Assembly (NCBI RefSeq): GCF_000239695.1
Contig: NZ_JH470338.1
Span: 1,065,545-1,129,544, forward strand
DNA length: 64,000 nucleotides
Source of the DNA: Actinomyces graevenitzii C83
Lineage (GTDB): Bacteria > Actinomycetota > Actinomycetes > Actinomycetales > Actinomycetaceae
Direction: 5' to 3'
Both the position numbers and the translations under genes were made by a program. A model generated the notes under the pieces. It had not been told where the DNA came from and did no database searches. It was given only the letters and a program-made list of their open reading frames with translations. This document shows, piece by piece, positions 26,022 through 33,924 of this stretch; position 1 is the stretch's first letter, and each line of letters opens with the position of its first letter.

Positions 26022-27632
26022 ATGCGCGCAAGATTGTCAGCATTAACAGGAGTATTGGCACTCATACTTACCTGCTTACTTGCCCCTGCAGCAACTGCGG
26101 CAGACAGTTATGATGGCATTGCCATCACCATAATGGACAAGAAGGGAAGCATCAACCAGGGCATAATGATCTACGATGACACTGGGTCATTGAGTAAATC
26201 TGATTGCCAGGCTAGCGGCGACTACCAAGCATACTTTTCGCCCAAATCCTCAGGCTCTACGTGCTTAATTTACAAGACCTACAGTTCTACTTTGCCGCCT
26301 CTAGGGGTCACTGTCACCAATAAGACTTCTAGCTCTTATGACTTTACGTTTAAGGGCTATTCATACGTTCTTAACTCCATCGTAAAAGGCAAAAGCGGCT
26401 TAGATATCACGCTAGCGGGAACCATGCTCGGGGTTCCCAAGGGCTCAAGCGTTACTGCTGATGGAGCTGAAAAAATGAATGCCTCTAGCTCTGATATCTA
26501 CGGCTGGGATACAGACACTTCTACTCCTGAAGCTTCAGGTACCGTCAACTTCAACGGTTCTAGTGGCGGTGGCTCCAACGGTGGCGGTGGCTCCAGTAGC
26601 AACGGCGACCTTGGTATCGGCGATCTGAATGGCAACTCCGGCGGCTCTGGCGGTTCTAAGAACTCCACCACTTCCCCCGCCCCCAGCGACTCGCCTACCA
26701 GCGATCAGAAGGGTGCCACCCCCGCGCCTAGCGCCACCTCAACTGCGCAGACCTCCAGCAGCTCTAGCTCCAGCTCTGACGACGACGACAACACCACGCT
26801 TTACATCGTTGCCGCTGTTGTAGCCGTGATTGCGGTTATCGGCGTCATCGCCACCGTGCTAGTGGTCAAGAAGAACGGTAAGAAGAACAACCAGGCTAAC
26901 TTCGGCCCCTACCCGGGCGCTCCCGGCACCGGCTTTGGCCCTAACGGCCCTGGATTTGGCGGCCCGGCTGGCCCCAGTGGCCCTGCTGGCCCCGGCTATG
27001 GTCCCAATAACTTTGGTGGTCCTGCTGGCCCCGGCGCCCCCGCTGGTGGCATGGGTACTGGTGGCCCCAACTATGGCGCTCCCAACGGCCCTGTAGGCGG
27101 ACCCAATGGTCCGGTAAGTGGCCCCAACTACGGCGCTCCCAACGGCCCTGCTGGCGGCCCTAACTATGGTGGCCCTAACGCTCCGGCCGGCAACTCTGCT
27201 CCGGTAGCTCCTAGCGCTCCTGCAGCCCCTAGCTACCCGCAAGGCGGTTACCAGGGTGGCCCCGGTGCTGCTCAGGGTGGCCCCACCCAAAACGGCGCTG
27301 CCCAGGGCGGCTATCAGTCCCCGAGCCCGTCAGCTCCGTCAGCGGGATACGCGGCAGCTCCCTCAGCTCAGTCCGCTGCGGCCGGCAGCCCCTTTGCTGG
27401 CCAGCCCGCAACCCCGGCTCAGCCCGCAAGCCCCGCCCAGTCGGCTCCTTCCAGCTCAGCTGCCGACGACGTCGTCCTGCCCCCGCAGGTAACCCCCGCT
27501 CAGCCGCAGGATTACGACGCCGCGCCGGCAGCTGGTGGCGACGCTGAGGACTACTACCCCACTATCCGCCTGGGACAAGACGAGGGCCTGGCTCCCACTC
27601 GCCAGTACCCGAGTTTCAACCAGAACAACTAA
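26022..27632 (+). CDS. Array member A11: LppM-like ectodomain, very long Gly/Pro tail
   Basis: A 536-residue protein. Signal peptide about 1-27 (LLAPAATAADS), ectodomain with KSDCQAS/STCLIY and YGWDTDT, a GGSNGGGG-type linker, an acidic SSDDDDN spacer, a membrane helix (TLYIVAAVVAVIAVIGVIATVLVV) and KKNGKKNN. The cytoplasmic tail of about 255 residues is Gly/Pro/Asn/Ala-rich with GPNYGAPNGP and SAPAAPSYPQGGYQ repeats and ends in a non-repetitive acidic segment YYPTIRLGQDEG followed by LAPTRQYPS. That end resembles APTSRYAQ in the A1 tail. GAAGAGGACACACAG precedes the ATG. Confidence 0.82.
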   Translation: MRARLSALTGVLALILTCLLAPAATAADSYDGIAITIMDKKGSINQGIMIYDDTGSLSKSDCQASGDYQAYFSPKSSGSTCLIYKTYSSTLPPLGVTVTNKTSSSYDFTFKGYSYVLNSIVKGKSGLDITLAGTMLGVPKGSSVTADGAEKMNASSSDIYGWDTDTSTPEASGTVNFNGSSGGGSNGGGGSSSNGDLGIGDLNGNSGGSGGSKNSTTSPAPSDSPTSDQKGATPAPSATSTAQTSSSSSSSSDDDDNTTLYIVAAVVAVIAVIGVIATVLVVKKNGKKNNQANFGPYPGAPGTGFGPNGPGFGGPAGPSGPAGPGYGPNNFGGPAGPGAPAGGMGTGGPNYGAPNGPVGGPNGPVSGPNYGAPNGPAGGPNYGGPNAPAGNSAPVAPSAPAAPSYPQGGYQGGPGAAQGGPTQNGAAQGGYQSPSPSAPSAGYAAAPSAQSAAAGSPFAGQPATPAQPASPAQSAPSSSAADDVVLPPQVTPAQPQDYDAAPAAGGDAEDYYPTIRLGQDEGLAPTRQYPSFNQNN

Positions 27633-27646
27633 AACCAGGATTCACA

Positions 27647-28621
27647 GTGAATATGAATGCGCGCGCAGCTACAGCTAAAAGCCGCAAGCCGCTACGTAAA
27701 CAAGCGCTGTTAGCACTGTCTGTAGCTGCGGCCGCGTGTCTGTGCGTTCCAAGCGCAGATGCAGCTGCCGCGCATACTTTCACTGACGCTCCAAGTGCCG
27801 CAGTTAGCTCAACCCAGTTAGTCTCTAGCCAGCTAGTTTCTAACGGGTTGAGCAAAACTGGGCTCTCTACTGGGGTAGGCGAACGCGTCGATAATTCAAC
27901 CGGGCGTTCCAACATTCAGGCCCGTCGCGGCGGCGGTAGGGGCCGAGGCGGCAGAAGCCGCTCTTCTCGCAGGCGTTCAGGCTATCGTTCGGGCTATCGC
28001 ACGCGTTACCACTACTACCATCACCACGGCTCCCGAAGCTCAAACTCGACCATGACTGATCGCACGGCCATGATCATGTTTGCATTATTGGCAGTGGTGC
28101 TCATTTTCGTCTTTGTATTTATCTGGCGTGCTCGCCAAAACGCCTACGAGCAGGACCAATACGCTCCTTACGGCAACGGACCGAGCGACTACAACCCTAA
28201 TGGCTATTCGCCTGATGGCGCCTATAACGCGGGTGGATATTCTGCAGGAGGCTACTCTGACGGAAATTACTCTGCGGGTAACTACGGCCAGACCGGTTAT
28301 GGCCAAACTGGATACGACCAGGGCGGATACGACCAAGGCGGCTATGGCGCTGGTAGCTATGGGCAGGGCAGCTATAACGGCGGCAATTACGGCACCGGTA
28401 ACTACGACGCCGGCAGTTACGATGGTCAAAACGGTTACGCCTCTAGTGGCTATGGCCAGGGTGGTTACAGTCAAGGTAACTACGGCCAAGATGGCTATAA
28501 CGCGGGTAGTTACAATGAAAACGGCTACTCACAAAACGGTTACGGCCAAAACAATAACTACAACCAAAATAATGGTTGGCAAAACTATGATCCCAAGGAT
28601 TATGGTTGGAACACTAAGTAA
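27647..28621 (+). CDS. Array member B1: Arg/Ser segment, membrane helix, Gly-Tyr tail
   Basis: A 324-residue protein starting GTG-AAT-ATG. The signal segment has the family B consensus LRKQALLALS...CLCVPSA. After about 60 Ser/Thr-rich residues comes a strongly basic RRGGGRGRGGRSRSSRRRSGYRS stretch interrupted by HYYHHHG, a membrane helix (about 142-163), and a 160-residue tail of G(Y/N)xxG units (GGYDQGGYD, GNYGQ...). The tail resembles Gly-Tyr-rich low-complexity domains that can self-associate. It lies 14 bases after A11 and shares its transcript. No enzymatic motif is visible. Confidence 0.78.
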   Translation: MNMNARAATAKSRKPLRKQALLALSVAAAACLCVPSADAAAAHTFTDAPSAAVSSTQLVSSQLVSNGLSKTGLSTGVGERVDNSTGRSNIQARRGGGRGRGGRSRSSRRRSGYRSGYRTRYHYYHHHGSRSSNSTMTDRTAMIMFALLAVVLIFVFVFIWRARQNAYEQDQYAPYGNGPSDYNPNGYSPDGAYNAGGYSAGGYSDGNYSAGNYGQTGYGQTGYDQGGYDQGGYGAGSYGQGSYNGGNYGTGNYDAGSYDGQNGYASSGYGQGGYSQGNYGQDGYNAGSYNENGYSQNGYGQNNNYNQNNGWQNYDPKDYGWNTK

Positions 28622-28631
28622 AGTGTTCTAG

Positions 28632-28674
28632 CAGGGCTGGCGGAGTATTTGAGACTTAATACCCGCCAGCCCTG
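28632..28674 (+). terminator. Terminator closing A11-B1
   Basis: A perfect 12-bp stem (CAGGGCTGGCGG with CCGCCAGCCCTG, 28632-28643 with 28663-28674), extended by AGTATT/AATAC in the loop, lies 10 bases after B1. Confidence 0.8.
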
Positions 28675-28734
28675 TGCTGTTAATAGAATATACTGCATTC
28701 ACAGTTGTTTGCAGTAACTCAATGAGGATGAGCA

Positions 28735-29574
28735 ATGATGCGTCGTATACTCAATGCGCTAATGGCGCTTAGCTTATTAGGCACATGTGCAGCTTTGATG
28801 CCAGCCACATCTGCAGCAGATACAGAGCTAAGCGTCGCCTACGTTTACAAGCTGTTCCCTGACGGTTACACCCTAGAAGGTGTGCAGGTGATCGGCTCTG
28901 GTGTAACCAAAGAAAACTGCACTAAGACTAACGCTACGAGTCTTTTCCAAGTTGAGTATGGTCAGGAACAAGACCAGACTTTCTGCACTATTACCCGGGA
29001 AATTTTACCCAGCGACTCGCAAGCAATTAAGTTAACCCCACTGGGAGACAATAAGTACTCTTTGTCTTTTAAGAGCCTAGATGTGCAGTATCTAGAAACG
29101 GCTAAAAAATATTTCCCAGACTACACGCTTACCACTAAATATGTGACGCTAAGCCTGCCGCAAGGATCTAGTCTAGATACCAAAACCTATGACTATACGC
29201 GCCCAATTCTTAACAACACCTTCATCGAATACGACTGGGCTACCTCTACCCCGAATGTAGAGGTTTCGGGGAGCGTAAAGCTAGATGCTACCGCTGCTAC
29301 CTACTTCCGCGTATATGGGGGCGACTCCCCAACACCTACCCCTAGTGCAAGCAGCTATGCTACAACTGAGTCTGCTACACCAACACTCACTACTAGCGCA
29401 GTGCAGTCTACTTCTTCCACTAAAGACAACACTGTCATGTATGTGTTGATAGCCGTTGTTGCGATTGGGGTAATTGCTGCAGTGTTGTGCGTGGTTCTTA
29501 TTGCACGTAAAAACAAGGCAGCCAAGGCGGTTATGCCGCCGCCTGGTTATCCGAATTACCCGCCGCGCGTGTAG
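28735..29574 (+). CDS. Array member A12: LppM-like ectodomain protein, short tail
   Basis: A 279-residue protein of the A9/A10 subgroup. Start ATG-ATG-CGT (28735 or 28738) after ATGAGGATGAGCA. Signal peptide ends near ATSAADT. Ectodomain: ENCTKTN/TFCTIT Cys pair, LTPLGDNKYSLSF (also seen in A10 as LTPLGDNKYSFRF), EYDWATS, and SGSVKLDATAATYF. Linker with PTPTPSASS, membrane helix (VMYVLIAVVAIGVIAAVLCVVLI), ARKNKAAK, and a short tail ending MPPPGYPNYPPRV. The end may be a shortened form of the PPYGxxPNYP motif. Flanked by hairpins, so apparently monocistronic. Confidence 0.8.
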   Translation: MMRRILNALMALSLLGTCAALMPATSAADTELSVAYVYKLFPDGYTLEGVQVIGSGVTKENCTKTNATSLFQVEYGQEQDQTFCTITREILPSDSQAIKLTPLGDNKYSLSFKSLDVQYLETAKKYFPDYTLTTKYVTLSLPQGSSLDTKTYDYTRPILNNTFIEYDWATSTPNVEVSGSVKLDATAATYFRVYGGDSPTPTPSASSYATTESATPTLTTSAVQSTSSTKDNTVMYVLIAVVAIGVIAAVLCVVLIARKNKAAKAVMPPPGYPNYPPRV

Positions 29575-29586
29575 CTACTGACGGTT

Positions 29587-29620
29587 AGGTTGTGCCTGGC
29601 TATATGGCCAGGTACAACCT
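29587..29620 (+). terminator. Hairpin after A12
   Basis: An imperfect long stem (AGGTTGTGCCTGGC with GGCCAGGTACAACCT) around a TATA loop lies 12 bases after A12. Confidence 0.7.
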
Positions 29621-29652
29621 CTAACTAAATCACTACTACCTCAGGAACAGCC

Positions 29653-30582
29653 GTGAGCACATTTTTGCCCATATCTGCAGCTAAATTAAATACGCCGCTT
29701 CGCAAACACGCTTTGCTGGCCTTGGCCACTGCTGCAGCTGTATGCCTGTGTGTTCCCGGCGCTGGTGCTAGCGTTGTACGCACTGCTGTCAGCTCAATTT
29801 CAAGCGGCTCAGTAAGCAGTAGCCAGTCAAGTTCTAGCTTAACCACAGCAATTGGCCGCAGCGTGGCTCCGGCACGCCGTGGAGGCAGCAGTGGAGGTTC
29901 AAGCAGTCACAGCTCCTCTAGTTCTTCTTCGCGCCGCAGTTCGAGTTCTGGGCGTTCCAGCTCCCGCTCTAGCGGTTCGCGCTCTGGAAGTTCTAGTTCT
30001 GGACACTCTAGCTCTAGAAGTTCTTCACGTCGCAGTTCAAAGGGCTCCAGTTCAGGATCTTCTCGCCGTAGTTCAAGTTCTGGGCGTTCTAGTTCACGTT
30101 CTAGCAGCTCCCGCTCTGGAAACTCCAGCTCGCGTGGATATTCAGGGTCCAACTCTGGCAGCTCTAGCTCACAGGGGTACTCGGGTAACTCCAGTTCACA
30201 AGGCTACTCCGGCAACTCAAATTCACAGGGGTACTCAGGGTCTAACTCTGGTAGCTCCAGCTCACGCGGCTATTCCGATCCTTACTCAAGCAACTCAGGA
30301 TCTCAGGGTTACTCTGATTCTTATTCAGGTAATTCCAACTCGCAGGGTTATTCAAACTCGCGCTCAGGCAGTTCTAATTACTACAACCGCTACGGCAACA
30401 ATTACTATAACAACTATTACTATGACGACTACGACGACTACTACAATTACCACCGCTATGACGACAGTGAGGGACTAGGAATCGAATTTTCAAAGCGCAC
30501 GTCTTTAATCATATTAGCTGTATTAGTAGGTTTAGTAGTATTGGGTACCGTAGCTAAAGGCGTGAGCGAAGCCTTGCCATAA
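29653..30582 (+). CDS. Array member B2: Ser-rich exported protein
   Basis: A 309-residue protein with GTG start after CAGGAACAGCC. Signal segment LRKHALLALATAAAVCLCVPGAGAS is near-identical to B3-B5. The mature part is about half Ser: SSSRSS, RRSSSS and SGRSS runs, then GYSGNSSSQ-type repeats, then an Asn/Tyr/Asp region (YYNRYGNNYYNN...), a charged DDSEGLGIEFSKR, and a C-terminal membrane helix (about 280-302). The Ser-rich region would be a long external stalk and a good glycosylation target. The function is unknown. Confidence 0.78.
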   Translation: MSTFLPISAAKLNTPLRKHALLALATAAAVCLCVPGAGASVVRTAVSSISSGSVSSSQSSSSLTTAIGRSVAPARRGGSSGGSSSHSSSSSSSRRSSSSGRSSSRSSGSRSGSSSSGHSSSRSSSRRSSKGSSSGSSRRSSSSGRSSSRSSSSRSGNSSSRGYSGSNSGSSSSQGYSGNSSSQGYSGNSNSQGYSGSNSGSSSSRGYSDPYSSNSGSQGYSDSYSGNSNSQGYSNSRSGSSNYYNRYGNNYYNNYYYDDYDDYYNYHRYDDSEGLGIEFSKRTSLIILAVLVGLVVLGTVAKGVSEALP

Positions 30583-30617
30583 TTTTTCGAGCGAAAATAT
30601 CTACAGATAATTTAAAT

Positions 30618-31100
30618 ATGCAACTTCGCAAACACGCTTTACTGGCCTTGGTCACTGCTGCAGCCGTATGCCTGTGCGTCCCTAGTGCCGGTGCCAGCGT
30701 TGCACGCACTGCCGTTGGCTCACTCCCCTTAGTGGCTGGCGGCCAGTCAGCTTCTGTTACGACCACAGCTATTGGTCGTAACTGGGTCCCCACGCGTGGC
30801 CACGGTGGTGGCCATGGCGGTGGTCACGGCGGTGGTCACGGTGGTGGTCATAGTGGTGGGCACAGCTCAGGGCACTCCAGATCAGGTTCTTCGCATCGTA
30901 GCTCTAAGCAGCGGCACTTTCGCTCAGGTTACGTAGGCTCTAGCTACAGCGACTACGACGACGACGAAGGCGGCCTAACCTATAGCGACGAAGCAGAGAC
31001 AGAGATTACAAAGCTTACAGTTTTAGCCGTGTCAGTTGCAGGGGCAGCAGGCTTAGGACTGTATCGCTTAGGTAAATCCCTGGACGCTAAAGAGCTTTAA
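30618..31100 (+). CDS. Array member B3: Gly/His-rich exported protein
   Basis: A 160-residue protein. ATG at 30618 begins directly at the conserved MQLRKHALLALVTAAAVCLC, whereas B2, B4 and B5 have about 15 more residues; the DNA just upstream still resembles that region but has no standard start codon, so B3 may be 5'-shortened. After the signal come GHGGGHGG repeats (about 10 His in 40 residues), SGSSHRSSK, an acidic DYDDDEGG, and a C-terminal membrane helix (about 133-152). The His repeats could bind metal ions. Confidence 0.72.
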   Translation: MQLRKHALLALVTAAAVCLCVPSAGASVARTAVGSLPLVAGGQSASVTTTAIGRNWVPTRGHGGGHGGGHGGGHGGGHSGGHSSGHSRSGSSHRSSKQRHFRSGYVGSSYSDYDDDEGGLTYSDEAETEITKLTVLAVSVAGAAGLGLYRLGKSLDAKEL

Positions 31101-31126
31101 AGTCTGGCGGTGAGTTAGGTGTGGAG

Positions 31127-31223
31127 GCGGGGATAATTCCCCGATGACTGCCTCTAGAGCGACGGTTATTCTGATTAGGAACTAGTTTTAACTACATCAG
31201 TACTACTTCAGGAATAACCGTGA
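31127..31223 (+). repeat. 97-bp direct repeat, copy 1 (upstream of B4)
   Basis: From GCGGGGATAATTCCCCGATGAC to the start codon region of B4, this segment is about 94 percent identical to 31699-31795 upstream of B5. It contains a short CGGGGA-TAAT-TCCCCG hairpin and the ribosome-binding context TTCAGGAATAACC. It shows that B4 and B5 arose by tandem duplication including their leader. Confidence 0.85.
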
Positions 31224-31708
31224 GTGCGCTTTCACCCATGTTTGCGACCAAATTAAATACACAACATAGCAAGCACATGTTACTGGCTTTGGTTACTGTC
31301 GCAGCCGCATCTCTGTGTGTTCCTAGTGCTGGCGCCAGTGCTGTAAGCAGTTCTATTACCCCAATCTCAAGCAGCTCAGTAAGCGGCAGTCAATCAACTT
31401 CTGTTGTGAGCATAGCTATTGGTCATAACAGGGTCCCTACACGAGGTGGTCACGGTGGCGGCCATGGTGGTGGTCATAGTGGTGGTCACGGTGGTGGTCA
31501 CAGCTCAGGGCACTCCAGATCAGGCTCTTCGCATCACAACTCTGGGCGACGACACTCTAGCTCAGGCCACGTAGGCTCTAGTTACAGCAGCTACTCTGAT
31601 GACGATGACTACAAAAAAGACAAGAACCTGAAAATCGCACTTTTTATCTTAGCTGGATTATCTTTGTATTCCCTCGTTAGGCGACTAAAACTGTTGCGGC
31701 GGGGATAA
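31220..31708 (+). CDS. Array member B4: Gly/His-rich exported protein
   Basis: A 162-residue paralogue of B3. GTG start after TTCAGGAATAACC. Signal segment HSKHMLLALVTVAAASLCVPSAGAS, Ser-rich spacer, then HGGGHGGGHSGG repeats, SSGHSRSGSSHHNSGRRHSSS, an acidic/Tyr patch SYSSYSDDDDYKKDKN, and a membrane helix at the C-terminus (about 136-152) with RRLKLLRRG at the end. The basic end after the helix suggests N-out/C-in topology. No known domain. Confidence 0.75.
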   Translation: MSALSPMFATKLNTQHSKHMLLALVTVAAASLCVPSAGASAVSSSITPISSSSVSGSQSTSVVSIAIGHNRVPTRGGHGGGHGGGHSGGHGGGHSSGHSRSGSSHHNSGRRHSSSGHVGSSYSSYSDDDDYKKDKNLKIALFILAGLSLYSLVRRLKLLRRG

Positions 31709-31795
31709 TTCCCCGATGACCACCTCTAGAGCAACGGTTATTCTGATTAGGAACTAGTTGTAACTACATCAGTACTACTTCAGGAATAGCCATGA
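31699..31795 (+). repeat. 97-bp direct repeat, copy 2 (upstream of B5)
   Basis: The second copy of the segment described at 31127-31223, here starting inside the last codons of B4 and ending at the B5 start codon. Confidence 0.85.
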
Positions 31796-32700
31796 GCATG
31801 TTTCCACCCCTTTTTACCACTAAATTAAATACGCAAGTTCGCAAACATGCTTTGCTAGCTTTGGCCACTATCGCAGCCGCATGCCTGTGTGTTCCTAGTG
31901 CTAGCGCCAGCGTTGCTCGCAGTTCTATTACCCCAATCTCAAGCAGCTCAGTGAGCGGCAGTCAGTCAACTTCCCGCACAGCCACAACGGGGCGTAATGC
32001 GCTCCCGGCAGGTCGTGGAGGCAGCAGCGGAGGTTCAAGCGGACGCAGTTCCTCTGGTTCTTCCTCGCGCCGTTCAAGTTCCAGCGGTTCTGGTTCTTCC
32101 TCGCGTCGCTCAAGTTCTGGGGGCTCTAATTCCAGCAGTTCCGGTTCTTCTTCACGACGTAACTCTTGGTGGGGACGTTCTAACTCTCGTTCAGGAAGTT
32201 CTAATTATTACAACCGCTATTACAACAATTACGATAGCGATCGGTCTTACGACGATCCTAATAATGACACCTATGGAGATCCGCCTTACGACGATTCGAC
32301 CAGCGATAATAGTTATAGTAGCCAGTCTTACGATAATTCCGGCTATAGCCAGGAACAGCAAGACATGGATTCTAGGTTTATACCTCTTGCCGTAATTATT
32401 TTAGTCATAGCAGGAATAGGTATGCTTGGCATGATCGCGGCGACTCAAAAGCCAAAAGCTGCAGTTGGTAAGCCTCAGCCTAGGTTTAATGCATCACCCA
32501 TGAACTGGCTATCCGGCACGGACGACGTTAGCAACTACTACGACATTAGCGACGACGATACCAGCTACGACAGCGACAGTAGCAACGACGACAATAGTTA
32601 CGATTGCGACAGCGGCGACTACAACTATAGTGATGACAATAGTTACGATAGTTGCAGCGACAGCAGTTACGACAACGATAATAGCTTCTTTGACTGGTGA
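31792..32700 (+). CDS. Array member B5: Ser-rich stalk, membrane helix, acidic tail
   Basis: A 302-residue protein. ATG start after TTCAGGAATAGCC. Signal segment VRKHALLALATIAAACLCVPSASAS, a Ser/Gly/Arg stalk (SSGRSSSGSSSRRSS...), a Tyr/Asn/Asp segment (NNYDSDRSYDDPNNDTY), a membrane helix (about 200-221, LAVIILVIAGIGMLGMIAA), then QKPKAAVGKPQPR and an unusual 60-residue cytoplasmic tail made almost only of Asp, Ser, Asn and Tyr (DISDDDTSYDSDSS...), ending FFDW. The tail carries several Cys in DSCSDSS-like settings. It is last in the B2-B5 unit and is followed by a terminator. Confidence 0.77.
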   Translation: MSMFPPLFTTKLNTQVRKHALLALATIAAACLCVPSASASVARSSITPISSSSVSGSQSTSRTATTGRNALPAGRGGSSGGSSGRSSSGSSSRRSSSSGSGSSSRRSSSGGSNSSSSGSSSRRNSWWGRSNSRSGSSNYYNRYYNNYDSDRSYDDPNNDTYGDPPYDDSTSDNSYSSQSYDNSGYSQEQQDMDSRFIPLAVIILVIAGIGMLGMIAATQKPKAAVGKPQPRFNASPMNWLSGTDDVSNYYDISDDDTSYDSDSSNDDNSYDCDSGDYNYSDDNSYDSCSDSSYDNDNSFFDW

Positions 32701-32722
32701 CATCACCGCAGTCAACTAACAC

Positions 32723-32760
32723 TCGGCTGTAGCAGCTATACTGCTGCTACAGCCGACTTT
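32723..32760 (+). terminator. Terminator closing B2-B5
   Basis: A perfect 14-bp stem (TCGGCTGTAGCAGC, 32723-32736, with 32743-32756) around a 6-nt loop is followed by CTTTCTATAA. Confidence 0.85.
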
Positions 32761-32781
32761 CTATAATCAACGAGGATACTC

Positions 32782-33630
32782 ATGCGCCGCTTATTTAGTG
32801 CACTCATGACACTAGCACTACTAGGATTAGGCACAGTCTTAGCACCCGCCACGGCCGCATATAAACATACTGCACCCATAGAATATTTAGAATACCCAGA
32901 TTTTACCTACACCTTACTTCCTACTGGTTACACTAAAGCAACTCTCTCAATTAAAATCAATAATGACCTCAAAGATAAGTGCATTCAGCGAGCCAGAGAC
33001 TATCTGGCCGAATATTCACACAGCAGCACATACAACACAAGCACCTGCACAATCACCACCACTTTTAAACCAAATGAGTCTCCAATATTTAAATTAACCC
33101 CTTTAGGCAATAATCTATATTCACTACATCTAGAAGAGCCAAATTCTTACTATTCAAAATCCATAAAGAAGTATTATCCTGAGTTTACCCCTTACATAAA
33201 AACAATGAACGTAAAAATACCACTTAGGTCTATTGTCACTTTTGGTTTACCAAGAGACAATATAAGTGAAGACGATAATTTCAGAAGACGAACTGTATAC
33301 GACAACTCTGTCAGTTATATCATGATGGCCACCATGCCTTACGGAATAGTACGTGGAACCGTAGAGTTAGATGAATCCGCAGCCAAGTATTTTCCTAAAG
33401 TAACTGCGACGCCTACCTCAATAGATTTCACACCCGCGCCCACACTAACCCCGGTAGCAGCTAGCTCAGCAACTTCAAGTACCGTCAACCAGGGCCTTAG
33501 TATGGCTAATATTGTCCGCATCAGTGCTGCGCTACTTGCTACGGCAGCATTAGTTGCCATCTTGCTCAAACGCAAGACTGCCTCAGCCACTGCTAGCACC
33601 ACCCCCACAGACTCGCCAGCTAGCCACTAA
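32782..33630 (+). CDS. Array member A13: divergent LppM-like ectodomain protein
   Basis: A 282-residue protein and the last of the array. MRRLFSALMTLALLGLG signal like A9/A10/A12, ending near TAAYKH. Ectodomain: DKCIQRA/STCTIT Cys pair, LTPLGNNLYSLHL (compare A10 and A12), GTVELDESAAKYF. Linker with FTPAPTLTPV, a short membrane helix (IVRISAALLATAALVAILL) and KRKTASA tail without repeats. It is the most AT-rich member. CAACGAGGATACTC precedes the ATG. It has its own unit between a terminator and the metX leader. Confidence 0.78.
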   Translation: MRRLFSALMTLALLGLGTVLAPATAAYKHTAPIEYLEYPDFTYTLLPTGYTKATLSIKINNDLKDKCIQRARDYLAEYSHSSTYNTSTCTITTTFKPNESPIFKLTPLGNNLYSLHLEEPNSYYSKSIKKYYPEFTPYIKTMNVKIPLRSIVTFGLPRDNISEDDNFRRRTVYDNSVSYIMMATMPYGIVRGTVELDESAAKYFPKVTATPTSIDFTPAPTLTPVAASSATSSTVNQGLSMANIVRISAALLATAALVAILLKRKTASATASTTPTDSPASH

Positions 33631-33724
33631 AGTGATCCTCCAGACTTTGTGAGCTTACATCCTTGACGTACTCGCGTTATGCTTAAGACAATTAACGCGG
33701 TATTGGACGTAATTGGAGATAACT

Positions 33725-33844
33725 GTGACGCAAGTAGCTAGCTCAGCTCAGGCGCTAATGCGCCCTGGCTTTGTGCTGCCTACCCTGCGCGTCGCCGTCC
33801 TACCTCTACTACCCCTCATGGGACGAATGCCGAACGCTCGCTGA
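33725..33844 (+). CDS. Possible 39-residue leader peptide of metX
   Basis: GTG at 33725, preceded by TTGGAGATAACT, opens a 40-codon frame (MTQVASSAQALMRPGFVLP...MGRMPNAR) that ends 80 bases before metX. It contains four Met (one initiator) and eight Leu. Its last codons form the 5' arm of a hairpin. This arrangement is that of a ribosome-mediated attenuator or a coupling device, but Met density is modest, so the role is an inference. Confidence 0.4.
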   Translation: MTQVASSAQALMRPGFVLPTLRVAVLPLLPLMGRMPNAR

Positions 33845-33872
33845 GCCACATCTGCGTGCCTTGGCGAGCGTT
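33833..33872 (+). promoter_or_regulatory. Hairpin in the metX leader
   Basis: A perfect 9-bp inverted repeat (AACGCTCGC, 33833-33841, with GCGAGCGTT, 33864-33872) overlaps the end of the possible leader peptide. A short TAATTTT lies 19 bases later. It could act as a conditional terminator. I see no core of a known SAM riboswitch. Confidence 0.5.
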
Positions 33873-33924
33873 ATCGCATCTGTAATTTTGCGCTCTTGCG
33901 CGCCCAGATTTAGAAGGCATTCCC

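Noticed and set aside
29852-30478. Open frame of 208 codons overlapping B2
   Set aside because: Frame-shifted reading of the Ser-rich repeats; B2 has the signal peptide, ribosome-binding site and paralogues.
33631-33924. SAM riboswitch upstream of metX
   Set aside because: No conserved SAM-binding core that I can recognise; only a short frame and a simple hairpin.
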